A stretch of DNA of 16,190 nt. Source: Desulfobacteraceae bacterium UBA2245 (GTDB lineage: Bacteria > Desulfobacterota > Desulfobacteria > Desulfobacterales > UBA2245). This document shows, piece by piece, positions 1 to 6,119 of this stretch. The position numbers were made by a program, and so were the translations under genes. How positions within the stretch are numbered: position 1 is the stretch's first letter; the number at the start of each line of letters is the position of its first letter. The notes beneath the pieces are model-generated. The model did not search any database. It was given only the letters and a program-made list of their open reading frames with translations, and was not told the DNA's origin. The DNA is taken from NCBI GenBank assembly GCA_002347265.1, contig DDYB01000018.1, positions 1 through 16,190 on the forward strand, read 5' to 3'.

Positions 1-2
1 GT

Positions 3-1415
3 TATTGCTGTGGATGGACACTAGTTAAGATAGAAAAAGTTACGCCAGAAACAGCAAGAAAACGTTTGAGCAGGGCGAAGCCCCCTGTAAAGCGGTTAGA
101 AAGCGTAAAGCTACCCAACAGGGAAATGATCTATTTTTATGAAGATCAATTTGGTACCTCCAAGTTTTTGGATAAAGTTACAGACATCTTAATTGAAACT
201 AATTCTGCTGCAGGAAGAGCCCTAATTGGTTTAAAAACTGTTGGGGGAACACTCCCGCTTTCCATGTTTGCGAAAGCTTCAGGTACAGCCACCATTCATT
301 CGACCAAACATCTTCACTTTCAAAAGGCATTAGATCAATTAACTGAATTAAACTTAGCACATATCACAAAAAGTGGTTCAAATGATGATTTGGTTTGTCT
401 CCATGGGATGGATGATATTCCAAGCAAGCAACAGGCAACTTTTATTGTGGAAGGTATCATGTTGCCAATTGTTAAGTCGTGGCTGGCTAATTTAGGAATA
501 GGCTCTTTTAATAAGATCAAAATTAGAGAAGAGGATCCAAGGTATGGTGCATTTGCTTGGGATATGGTCGGTCCCAGCTATGTAAATGGCATAGTTAATT
601 TTAAGGGGGGTAAAATTCAAAACGGTTTCGTCATTGGTGATGTTATTTTAAACAAAAAAATTACCATCGATCTGCTAAAACCATTTTTATATAAGTTTAA
701 TAGCCTAAAAAATCAAAAAAACATACGTCCTTTTATGATATTAATTGTCGCTGATTATTTTGAAAGCAAAGCATTAAATGAATTACGAAAAAGAGGGGTT
801 ATTATAGCAAGCCCCAAGACTATATTAGGCCAAGAAAATGCCGACGTACTTAAATCCCTGATAAAATCTATAGATAATGCGGCCAAAATTATAAAAGATA
901 AACCAGATGATTTCATTGGAATCATAAAAAAATTGAATAAAATTGAAGGGGCATCACTCAATCTTAGATCAGTAGTACTTGATTTTATAATAGCACGCCT
1001 TTATTCCATACAGGGTTTTGAGTGTCAATTCCGAAGTAAAATTCAAACATCTAATGGAGATCGTGCTGAAATTGATGTCGTTGCCTCAAGAGCAGAAAGT
1101 ATCGTCTGTATAGAGGGCAAAGCTGTTGCACCTGGGAATAAGGTGCAAAAAAAAGAAATAGAGGATTGGATAAATAAATCTTTTCCAAAAATAAAGAAAT
1201 GGATGGCAGAAAGTAAAATATTCGACAAAATGAGGAGAATTGAGTTTTATTCATCTACAGAATATGAAGAAGAAGCACTTGGATTAATAAACGAGGTGGA
1301 ACGAGAGTACAAAAAAATACCAATACGGTTTTTTAAATCGAGTGACATTATAAAAAAATTAAAGGATTTTAAGCAGCACTCTTTAGTTGAAATATATAAA
1401 GAGCAGTTTATGTAG
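3..1415 (+). CDS. Winged-helix / PD-(D/E)XK nuclease-like protein, 5' truncated by window edge
   Basis: The frame is open from base 3 to the TAG at 1413-1415, so the gene very probably begins left of the window. The TTG at 66 is the first usable start inside it but has no convincing ribosome binding site. Residues before and after the TTG (VTPETARKRLSRA) look like a DNA-recognition helix. Roughly residues 40-115 (numbered from the TTG) resemble a second winged-helix unit. The C-terminal third carries a restriction-endonuclease-like signature: D337 in AEIDVV, then E350-G-K352 in CIEGKA, preceded by a helix and followed by a charged helical tail. This suggests a nuclease that recognises DNA, perhaps a defence or restriction protein. 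Its base composition is strikingly AT-rich, with A-runs, unlike everything downstream, which suggests recent transfer. An attC-like site follows 58 bp after the stop, so it may be a cassette. The fold call is from motifs only; the function is unknown. Confidence 0.7.
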   Translation, partial: YCCGWTLVKIEKVTPETARKRLSRAKPPVKRLESVKLPNREMIYFYEDQFGTSKFLDKVTDILIETNSAAGRALIGLKTVGGTLPLSMFAKASGTATIHSTKHLHFQKALDQLTELNLAHITKSGSNDDLVCLHGMDDIPSKQQATFIVEGIMLPIVKSWLANLGIGSFNKIKIREEDPRYGAFAWDMVGPSYVNGIVNFKGGKIQNGFVIGDVILNKKITIDLLKPFLYKFNSLKNQKNIRPFMILIVADYFESKALNELRKRGVIIASPKTILGQENADVLKSLIKSIDNAAKIIKDKPDDFIGIIKKLNKIEGASLNLRSVVLDFIIARLYSIQGFECQFRSKIQTSNGDRAEIDVVASRAESIVCIEGKAVAPGNKVQKKEIEDWINKSFPKIKKWMAESKIFDKMRRIEFYSSTEYEEEALGLINEVEREYKKIPIRFFKSSDIIKKLKDFKQHSLVEIYKEQFM

Positions 1416-1422
1416 GTCTTAC

Positions 1423-1437
1423 TTCATGTTTCATGAA
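1423..1437. repeat. Perfect inverted repeat just after stop codon
   Basis: TTCATG-TTT-CATGAA is a perfect 6-bp stem with a 3-nt loop, 7 bp after the stop of the nuclease-like gene. It lacks a clear T-tract, so a terminator role is doubtful. The core CATGTTTCATG recurs after two other genes in the window (at 5659 and 11441). Confidence 0.4.
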
Positions 1438-1473
1438 TAATCAAAAGTGAACATTAGTGTACAAGAAAAGGTT

Positions 1474-1604
1474 GGCTAACAAGCGCTTTCACAACCGACC
1501 GGGCTATCGCGGCGCTTTTTCAAATGCTGTTGTAAATCTTAGTTTTTACATTTTTCAGAGGCTGTAGCTAAAGCCCGCCCGGCGGGTGAAGCGCGGCGTT
1601 CGGC
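1474..1604 (+). other. attC-like integron recombination site (about 131 bp)
   Basis: The left end GGCTAACAAGCGCTTTCA pairs imperfectly with the right end TGAAGCGCGGCGTTCGGC in the attC manner. AAC and GTT core ends are separated by unpaired spacers from a GCGCTT-TCA / TGA-AGCGC stem, then the stem continues CCGACCGGG against CCCGGCGGG. The R'-like end is GTTCGGC (1598-1604), one mismatch from GTTRRRY. The length is within the usual attC range (about 57-141 bp). The next gene begins 30 bp after the right end with a short leader, as cassette genes do. No integrase gene is in the window. The core mismatches leave some doubt. Confidence 0.7.
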
Positions 1605-1634
1605 GGAAACACTCGTAAGAGGAGAGGAGCTGAA

Positions 1635-2306
1635 ATGCAACGCATAAAGTCAATCATTGCTTTAAGCTTGCTGACGTGTTTTGCGGGGGGATGTGCCACT
1701 ACAGTCGAAGAGGCAAAGTACAAGCTCATCAGCAAGACCGAGATCTTCGAACTCCGCGATTATCCGCCTCATATCGTAGCGGAGACCGAAGTAGATGGAA
1801 CCCTTGAGGATGCAGGAAACAAGGCTTTCAACAGGCTCTTTGATTACATATCTGGGAAGAACCGATCACGGGACAAGATAGCGATGACGGCTCCAGTATC
1901 CCAGGAACCCTCGTCAGAAAAGATAGCGATGACGGCACCCGTAGGACAGCAACGCGCGGAAGGAGGCTGGGTGGTTTCCTTCATGATGCCTATGTCATAC
2001 ACACTGGATGCCCTGCCGGTCCCGGAGGACCCAGATGTGAGGTTGCGTCAGATACCGGCGCGCCGGATGGCGTCCGTGCGGTACTCCGGCACATGGAGTG
2101 AAAAACGTTACCTTCGATACTTGCAGGAACTTGAGTCGTGGATTGAGAAGAACGGTTTCAGAATTCTGGGCGAACCGGTCTGGGCACGTTACAACCCACC
2201 TTTCACTCCATGGTTCCTGCGACGCAATGAGATTCTGATTCCAGTGGATAGCGAGGAAAAGCGAGAGAATGATTCGATCAACGGAGGAAATGCCGCACAA
2301 CCGTGA
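1635..2306 (+). CDS. SOUL-family haem-binding lipoprotein
   Basis: A 223-aa protein with a lipoprotein-type signal peptide: basic MQRIK, a hydrophobic stretch, then FAGGC with C20 as the probable lipidated cysteine. It is likely anchored in the cell envelope. The body matches the SOUL/HBP family: YKLISKTEIFELRDYPPHIVAE near the N-terminus, the IAMTAPV motif, and a C-terminal YNPPFTPWFLRRNEI segment. IAMTAPV occurs twice, 15 residues apart (17-bp identical DNA at 1875-1891 and 1920-1936), as is common in the family. SOUL proteins bind haem or tetrapyrroles; the exact bacterial role is unclear. The start is supported by GAGGAGAGGAG just upstream. The gene sits directly after an attC-like site and before another AAC core motif, so it looks like a gene cassette. 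Confidence 0.88.
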   Translation: MQRIKSIIALSLLTCFAGGCATTVEEAKYKLISKTEIFELRDYPPHIVAETEVDGTLEDAGNKAFNRLFDYISGKNRSRDKIAMTAPVSQEPSSEKIAMTAPVGQQRAEGGWVVSFMMPMSYTLDALPVPEDPDVRLRQIPARRMASVRYSGTWSEKRYLRYLQELESWIEKNGFRILGEPVWARYNPPFTPWFLRRNEILIPVDSEEKRENDSINGGNAAQP

Positions 2307-2322
2307 CGATGGCGCGGACGCT

Positions 2323-2340
2323 CGCTAACAAGACCATTAA
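2323..2340 (+). other. Half attC-like motif after SOUL gene
   Basis: CGCTAACAAG begins 17 bp after the SOUL stop, the place where a cassette's attC left end should lie, and shares GCTAACAAG with the complete site at 1474. I could not find a matching right arm before or within the next gene, so this is either a degraded or truncated attC or chance. Confidence 0.35.
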
Positions 2341-2363
2341 TTTCGTTTTTCAAGGAAACCAAA

Positions 2364-3224
2364 ATGTTTTCCAGAGCAAGAGCCCTGAAAATCAGTCTGC
2401 CGCTCCTGACGGTCGCGATCGTATCGGCCTGCCTCGTTGTCGTCACACGGCCTTACGTCCGGTACGATGGCATCTTTGAGGATGTTTCTGCTTGGGGAGC
2501 ATTCTTCAATGTTTTCGGTGTTGCTTACGCCATCGTCGCGGGATTCCTGCTCGTTACTGTGCTAAACCGCTATAGCGCCCTCAGTCAGACAATTGAGGAC
2601 GAACTGAATGCCGTTGAGTCTGTCCGGGATTTTCTCGTCTATTTCGGAGAGGATCAGCATGCTCCCGCGCAAGCGTTGCGAACGGCACTTGCCAGATACA
2701 TCAAGACTGTAGCCAACGCCGAGTGGCAAGAAATGGCAGACCCGGCCATTCCATGCAACTCCGATACGTCTGAGGAGCTATACGAAATCATGCGGTGTAC
2801 TGGTAATATTCGTGTGGCCGACGACCGAAATCTCTCAATTCTTTCCGCAGTTATTACCAGTTCCGCTGACCTGGCCAAGATGCGCACGCGACGCATCGCC
2901 CTTGCGAACGAGCGCCTTCCACCTCGTCTTCGAATGCTACTGATCTTCATGTCCGTCGCGCTCACGTTAGCATTTCTTGCTCTTGGCGTGCGATCCCTCG
3001 GTGTTCACGTATTTATGACAGCCGCCTTGAGCGTTTCGGTATACCTGATCTATTGGGTCATCGAAGACCTTGATCATCCTTTCTACGGCATCTGGAACAT
3101 CGATCGTACGCCTCTGGATGAGTTGATCAAGCGATTTGAATCGGAAACCAGCGATGCATCCCCGGTCGCCGCCCAACAAGCGCATGGAGAATCGACTTTG
3201 AAAAGGGGTCAAGTCTGCTCTTGA
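2364..3224 (+). CDS. DUF4239 (bestrophin-like) membrane protein
   Basis: A 286-aa protein with four predicted membrane segments: about residues 9-27, 45-66, and two in 188-228. A long polar stretch (70-185) lies between the second and third. The layout and the conserved EDLDHPFYGIWNI near the C-terminus fit the DUF4239 bestrophin-like family, thought to be related to anion channels; no function is proven. The start has CAAGGAA six bases upstream. The protein's tail is abnormal: after the family core ends near RFESE, the frame runs through an attC left end (encoding AAQQAH) and into the left REP hairpin of the transposase element, whose TCTTGA provides the stop codon. The last dozen or so residues are therefore probably created by the insertion. 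Likely a gene cassette. Confidence 0.8.
   Translation: MFSRARALKISLPLLTVAIVSACLVVVTRPYVRYDGIFEDVSAWGAFFNVFGVAYAIVAGFLLVTVLNRYSALSQTIEDELNAVESVRDFLVYFGEDQHAPAQALRTALARYIKTVANAEWQEMADPAIPCNSDTSEELYEIMRCTGNIRVADDRNLSILSAVITSSADLAKMRTRRIALANERLPPRLRMLLIFMSVALTLAFLALGVRSLGVHVFMTAALSVSVYLIYWVIEDLDHPFYGIWNIDRTPLDELIKRFESETSDASPVAAQQAHGESTLKRGQVCS
3171..3183 (+). other. Canonical attC left end, truncated
   Basis: GCCCAACAAGCGC matches the RYYYAAC core exactly and the usual following bases of attC sites. No complementary right arm follows. Instead the left REP-like hairpin of the transposase element starts 17 bp later. This fits an attC disrupted by insertion or an associated deletion. Confidence 0.55.
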
Positions 3225-3230
3225 CCTTTT
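3201..3230. repeat. Left REP-like hairpin
   Basis: AAAAGGGGTCAAG, loop TCTGCT, then CTTGACCTTTT. The stem pairs with a two-G bulge and ends in four T, so it could also act as a bidirectional terminator for the DUF4239 gene. It contains that gene's stop codon (3222-3224). Confidence 0.7.
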
Positions 3231-3243
3231 CGGTTGATAATGA

Positions 3244-3265
3244 TAGACAGTTGACATTATGTCTA
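3244..3265 (+). promoter_or_regulatory. Hairpin over the transposase start codon
   Basis: TAGACA (3244-3249) pairs perfectly with TGTCTA (3260-3265), which includes part of the ATG at 3259. No Shine-Dalgarno sequence is visible upstream. The hairpin could hold transposase translation low; this is inference. Confidence 0.3.
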
Positions 3266-5622
3266 GACCCCTTCGAATAGAATATCCCGATGCCTGGTAC
3301 CATGTGATGAATCGGGGCCGGCTCACCGAGAATATTTTTTCGGATAAAGAAGATTACGCCATGTTTACGGAGCTTTTGAAAGAAACCTCCGAGATGTGGA
3401 ACGTCCGAATCGCCGCTTACTGCTTGATGCCGAATCATTACCATCTCTTGGTTCAAACTCCCGAAGCCAATATTTCCAGAAGCATGCGCCACTTAAACGG
3501 CGTATACACCCAGCGGTACAACCGCCGGCATGGCTGCGACGGGCAACTTTTCCGGGGCCGTTTTAAATCCATACTCATCGACGGCGACAGCTATCTGCTC
3601 CAAGCGGTTCGATACATCCACCGAAACCCGTTGCGTGCGGGACTGGCGGAGCGCATCGACAAGTATCCATGGAGCAGCCACAAGGCGTATACATCCATTT
3701 CGAAAAAATGGGATTGGCTTCATAAAAATTATATCCTGGCCTTGTTGTCGAAAAACCGAAAGGACTGGTTGCGGCATTACAAACAGTGGGTGGCCCTTGA
3801 GGCTGAAGATGAGGTCGGCAAGAAAATAGAGGGGAAAAAATGGCCTTCGTTTTTAGGACCTGAAGCGTTCATCGACCGGATCAAGGAACGCTATGGCTTG
3901 AAACAAATTAATGAAGAAGTCCCTTCAGCTAAAGAGCTGCTTCCGGAGACAGATCAAATTGTAAAAGTAGTGGCTGGATTTTATGATGTTGAGACTTCCG
4001 AGCTTTTTAAAAAACGGCGAGGAAGTCCCTGCGAAGCTAGAAACGTGGCCATATTTCTGACCCGGAAACTCAGGCGCGACACCTTGAAGGAGATTGGCGA
4101 GGCGTTTCAAATAGAAAAATACAGCACCGTGAGCAGCGCAATTGAGCGCATGAAGAAGCGAGTTTCCGAAGATCGAGAATTGCGTCTCCGATTGGATGAA
4201 ATGGCGGACTTGATTTTAAAGAGTCAAGGAAAAGGGGTCAAGTTCGCTCTTGACCCCCTGAATTGGCGATTTCGTAAAACAGCCATGTCAGAAAGGAGTA
4301 CCCGGTCCATGAATGCTCATGATTATTATCAAAGTGTTGTCGGCAGGCTGAAACGCTGTTTCCGTTACAGTGATTACGTGGTCGCCACCGGCAGCGAACT
4401 GATTGCCGCCGGGGCAGATCCGGCCTTTCCGGCCACAGCCGAACCCGTTGAACGCCTTGAGGAACTGACGGTCGAACGAGGCCTTCAGGTCCATCTTCCC
4501 ATCGTTGGAAAGCGGTCTCAAAGCGTATTGATGCCGATAGATCTCGAACTGTTTCTCAAGGACGAGAACCACCTGCTCTATACCAGCCCGGAAAGCCAGA
4601 AAGCGCTTTTTTCCCATCTGATTCCGGTTTTCCGTTTCCTCGAGAATTTTTTCCGCTCCCGGGGCCTTCCCTACCTGCTGGATTATACCCCCTCGGGATG
4701 CCATATTCTGTTTCATAATCTCCTGGGACAGCGCGCAACCGACCAGCTGGTTGAAATCGGCTGCCTGGAAGAGGACCTGATTCGGGCCTGCGACTACCGC
4801 GACCCGAACGATATCCGCCGCCGCAACGGCGTTTCGCACGAGGCGGCCCGTGCGTTCAGCGGACTGGGAAAACTGGCCGAATACATTTCCCTGGTTACCA
4901 TGGAGGCATTCAAGGACAACGAATCCCGGGGAATGTTTCCCGTCTTTATCTCGGATGCCCTGGATCGCAGCATCAACTTCGACAACTCATGGAGCGAGGG
5001 CTCCCCGTTCATGCGCTCGATTCGAAGCCCCTTCAGCCTTCACAAAAAGAACTTGGAAAAATACGGCATCGTGGACCGCGGTCCCCTGGTGGATGTGATC
5101 GGCGCCTGCTTTGACGGCTCGCAGGCAATTGAGGAAACCGATATGGACCGCATTCTGAACGCCATGTGGAATCTGGAAAACGCCTCGAAAAATGCACGAA
5201 AATTCTCCGGCCGCATTCCCTGTTCCAATGACGCCCTGATCGACCTGATTCAAGAATACAAAGCCTCTGATCTGTACCGGTTTCATGAGGAATTTGACGG
5301 GCAGGAAGACATGCCCGCGGGCAAGGCCCTGGAGCATGCCAGGCGGGAGACGAGGGTTCCGGACTGGGCCAGGGACATCCTTCATCATCCCAACCCGAGA
5401 GCGCTGCAGCCGAAAAACATGATCGGCCTGATTTATGATTTTTTAATCCGTGCCGAGTGGAACCCCAAGCATATCGCCAACATCCTGCGCGATCTGTATC
5501 AGAACCCTTCGTTTCAGTGGACCCAGGATTTTTTCAAGTATCCGGCCGTAGAAAAAGCCAATTTCTGGACCAGGACCTACAGCGCGGCAATACTATGGAA
5601 ACAGGGCCGCCTGAGCCTGTAG
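3259..5622 (+). CDS. REP-associated tyrosine (HUH) transposase; frame reads through into primase-like gene
   Basis: Residues 1 to about 330 are a Y1 HUH transposase of the REP-associated (IS200/IS605-like) group. It opens RPLRIEYPDAWYHVMNRG, carries the HUH motif in MPNHYHLLV (H60, H62), the DGQLFRGRFKS segment, and the probable nucleophile Y119 in YIHRNPLRAGL. A DnaA domain-IV-like helix-turn-helix follows at about 257-303 (EARNVAIFLTRKLRRDTLKEIG). It would nick and rejoin single-stranded REP hairpins. There is no stop codon after the usual end. The frame crosses the right REP hairpin (encoding GKGVKFALDP) and continues in frame into the AEP-like gene at residue 351, giving 787 codons. Because that downstream gene has its own ribosome binding site, the fusion may be incidental; both products are possible. 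The transposase half is certain, the fusion protein is not. Confidence 0.8.
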   Translation: MSRPLRIEYPDAWYHVMNRGRLTENIFSDKEDYAMFTELLKETSEMWNVRIAAYCLMPNHYHLLVQTPEANISRSMRHLNGVYTQRYNRRHGCDGQLFRGRFKSILIDGDSYLLQAVRYIHRNPLRAGLAERIDKYPWSSHKAYTSISKKWDWLHKNYILALLSKNRKDWLRHYKQWVALEAEDEVGKKIEGKKWPSFLGPEAFIDRIKERYGLKQINEEVPSAKELLPETDQIVKVVAGFYDVETSELFKKRRGSPCEARNVAIFLTRKLRRDTLKEIGEAFQIEKYSTVSSAIERMKKRVSEDRELRLRLDEMADLILKSQGKGVKFALDPLNWRFRKTAMSERSTRSMNAHDYYQSVVGRLKRCFRYSDYVVATGSELIAAGADPAFPATAEPVERLEELTVERGLQVHLPIVGKRSQSVLMPIDLELFLKDENHLLYTSPESQKALFSHLIPVFRFLENFFRSRGLPYLLDYTPSGCHILFHNLLGQRATDQLVEIGCLEEDLIRACDYRDPNDIRRRNGVSHEAARAFSGLGKLAEYISLVTMEAFKDNESRGMFPVFISDALDRSINFDNSWSEGSPFMRSIRSPFSLHKKNLEKYGIVDRGPLVDVIGACFDGSQAIEETDMDRILNAMWNLENASKNARKFSGRIPCSNDALIDLIQEYKASDLYRFHEEFDGQEDMPAGKALEHARRETRVPDWARDILHHPNPRALQPKNMIGLIYDFLIRAEWNPKHIANILRDLYQNPSFQWTQDFFKYPAVEKANFWTRTYSAAILWKQGRLSL
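4230..4257. repeat. Right REP-like hairpin
   Basis: AAAAGGGGTCAAG, loop TTCGCT, then CTTGACCCC: a perfect 9-bp stem from 4234-4242 to 4249-4257. It differs from the left copy mainly in the loop and in the last bases of the right arm. It is translated in the long fused frame. Confidence 0.7.
4292..4298 (+). promoter_or_regulatory. Ribosome binding site for primase-like gene
   Basis: AAAGGAG lies 10 bases before the ATG at 4309. It supports independent initiation of the downstream protein inside the long fused frame. Confidence 0.6.
4309..5622 (+). CDS. Archaeo-eukaryotic primase (AEP)-like protein
   Basis: A 437-aa protein starting at an ATG with its own ribosome binding site, in frame with the upstream transposase. 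Its motifs follow the AEP/PriS order: an acidic pair D78-L-E80 after a hydrophobic strand (VLMPIDLE), S129-G-C-H132 in YTPSGCHILFH (the sxH motif), D225 in INFD, and then MRSIRSPFSLHKK (236-247), which closely resembles the PriS signature before the last strand (RLIRLPxSxHxKTG type). The C-terminal 75 residues (PKNMIGLIYDF to the end) look like a separate helical domain. AEPs make RNA or DNA primers and some act as translesion or gap-filling polymerases. The metal-ligand pair is D/E rather than the commoner D/D. Genomic context, just before an exonuclease-RecQ-UvrD gene, supports a DNA transaction role. Family assignment is by motif; the exact subfamily is unknown. Confidence 0.65.
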   Translation: MNAHDYYQSVVGRLKRCFRYSDYVVATGSELIAAGADPAFPATAEPVERLEELTVERGLQVHLPIVGKRSQSVLMPIDLELFLKDENHLLYTSPESQKALFSHLIPVFRFLENFFRSRGLPYLLDYTPSGCHILFHNLLGQRATDQLVEIGCLEEDLIRACDYRDPNDIRRRNGVSHEAARAFSGLGKLAEYISLVTMEAFKDNESRGMFPVFISDALDRSINFDNSWSEGSPFMRSIRSPFSLHKKNLEKYGIVDRGPLVDVIGACFDGSQAIEETDMDRILNAMWNLENASKNARKFSGRIPCSNDALIDLIQEYKASDLYRFHEEFDGQEDMPAGKALEHARRETRVPDWARDILHHPNPRALQPKNMIGLIYDFLIRAEWNPKHIANILRDLYQNPSFQWTQDFFKYPAVEKANFWTRTYSAAILWKQGRLSL

Positions 5623-5641
5623 ACATGGTCTCTCAGCAACC

Positions 5642-5675
5642 GGGCAAGCGGGAGCGCCCATGCTTCATGCGTTTC
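5642..5675 (+). repeat. Post-stop repeat copy 1 (CGCCCATGCTTCATGCGTTT core)
   Basis: The 20-mer at 5655-5674 matches 19 of 20 bases at 11437-11456. In both places an upstream GGGC (5642-5645 here) can pair with the GCCC inside the repeat. Both copies lie shortly after the stop codon of a gene. It could be a shared terminator-like or REP-like element, or a flanking direct repeat. Confidence 0.55.
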
Positions 5676-5821
5676 CCCATCTTGCATAAGATATCCCGGC
5701 GCCAGGGCGGCGATTGTCCCGGCATATTGGTTGAAAGGCCTTCATTGAAATGCGGCCGCCTCGCCGGCATGGGAATACCCTCAAAAACCCGCATTTCGCG
5801 GGATTCGGTTCGGTTTTTCCC

Positions 5822-5851
5822 TTGACCGTTCGCATTCGCCGGGCTTATAAG
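5822..5851 (+). promoter_or_regulatory. Possible sigma-70 promoter for the exonuclease-RecQ-UvrD gene
   Basis: TTGACC (5822-5827) and TATAAG (5846-5851) each match 5 of 6 consensus bases with an 18-bp spacer. Transcription would start near 5858, leaving a leader of about 260 nt. If real, the helicase gene can be expressed apart from the primase-like gene. Confidence 0.4.
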
Positions 5852-6106
5852 AAAATTTCTTGTCCTTGAGGCAATTCGCCTCGTACTTTTCGCATCTGTA
5901 TTATGTTCCATTGTTTTAAGGCCTGCTGGAGAGGCATGGAAGCGGGTTCGCCAATCGATTATGTGAAAGGCCGGACTATCCGGTCAAGGCTTGCAAGCAT
6001 GAATGATTCCGAAGATACAACCGGACTTCGTGAACATCGATTTCCTTGCGGCGCTGTTTTGGATACCGAAAGTTCGATGCCAAGACCTGAAAACAAAATT
6101 TAGCGT

Positions 6107-6112
6107 GAGGGG
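6107..6112 (+). promoter_or_regulatory. Ribosome binding site fixing the helicase start
   Basis: GAGGGG lies 7 bases before the ATG at 6120. The alternative in-frame ATG at 6003 has no such site and would add 39 residues upstream of the domain, so 6120 is preferred. Confidence 0.65.
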
Positions 6113-6119
6113 ATCTTTG

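Larger units (their letters stand above)
3201..4257 (+). mobile_element. REP-associated tyrosine transposase element (REP - tnpA - REP)
   Basis: The transposase gene is bracketed by two near-identical hairpins, 3201-3230 and 4230-4257, both starting AAAAGGGGTCAAG and both with a 6-nt loop before CTTGACC. Such flanking REP-like palindromes are typical of single-copy, often domesticated, TnpA-REP elements related to IS200/IS605. The exact outer boundaries are unproven, since HUH elements leave no target duplication. It lies between a broken attC end and the primase-like gene. Confidence 0.7.
5623..6119 (+). other. 497-bp gap with repeats, hairpins and possible promoter, no convincing gene
   Basis: No credible coding region. 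It holds the post-stop repeat, a hairpin CCCGC-ATTTC-GCGGG (5788-5802), a possible sigma-70 promoter, the inverted repeat AAGAAA-A-TTTCTT (5849-5861), GAGGC-AATTC-GCCTC (5868-5882), CCGGA-CTA-TCCGG (5971-5983) and the palindrome GCTTGCAAGC (5989-5998). The leader of the helicase gene may be structured. A 66-codon frame at 5903-6103 has no ribosome binding site. Confidence 0.5.

Noticed and set aside
1875..1936. 17-bp duplication in the SOUL gene as a mobile or slippage repeat
   Set aside because: It encodes the doubled IAMTAPV motif that is usual in SOUL-family proteins.
4288..4839. 183-codon minus-strand frame
   Set aside because: It is antisense to the primase-like gene, whose motifs are clear on the plus strand.
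5903..6103. 66-codon plus-strand frame before the helicase gene
   Set aside because: No ribosome binding site and low-quality composition; it lies in a region rich in palindromes.
6003..6119. Longer N-terminus for the helicase fusion (ATG at 6003)
   Set aside because: The ATG at 6120 has a strong GAGGGG site; the 39 extra residues have no domain character.
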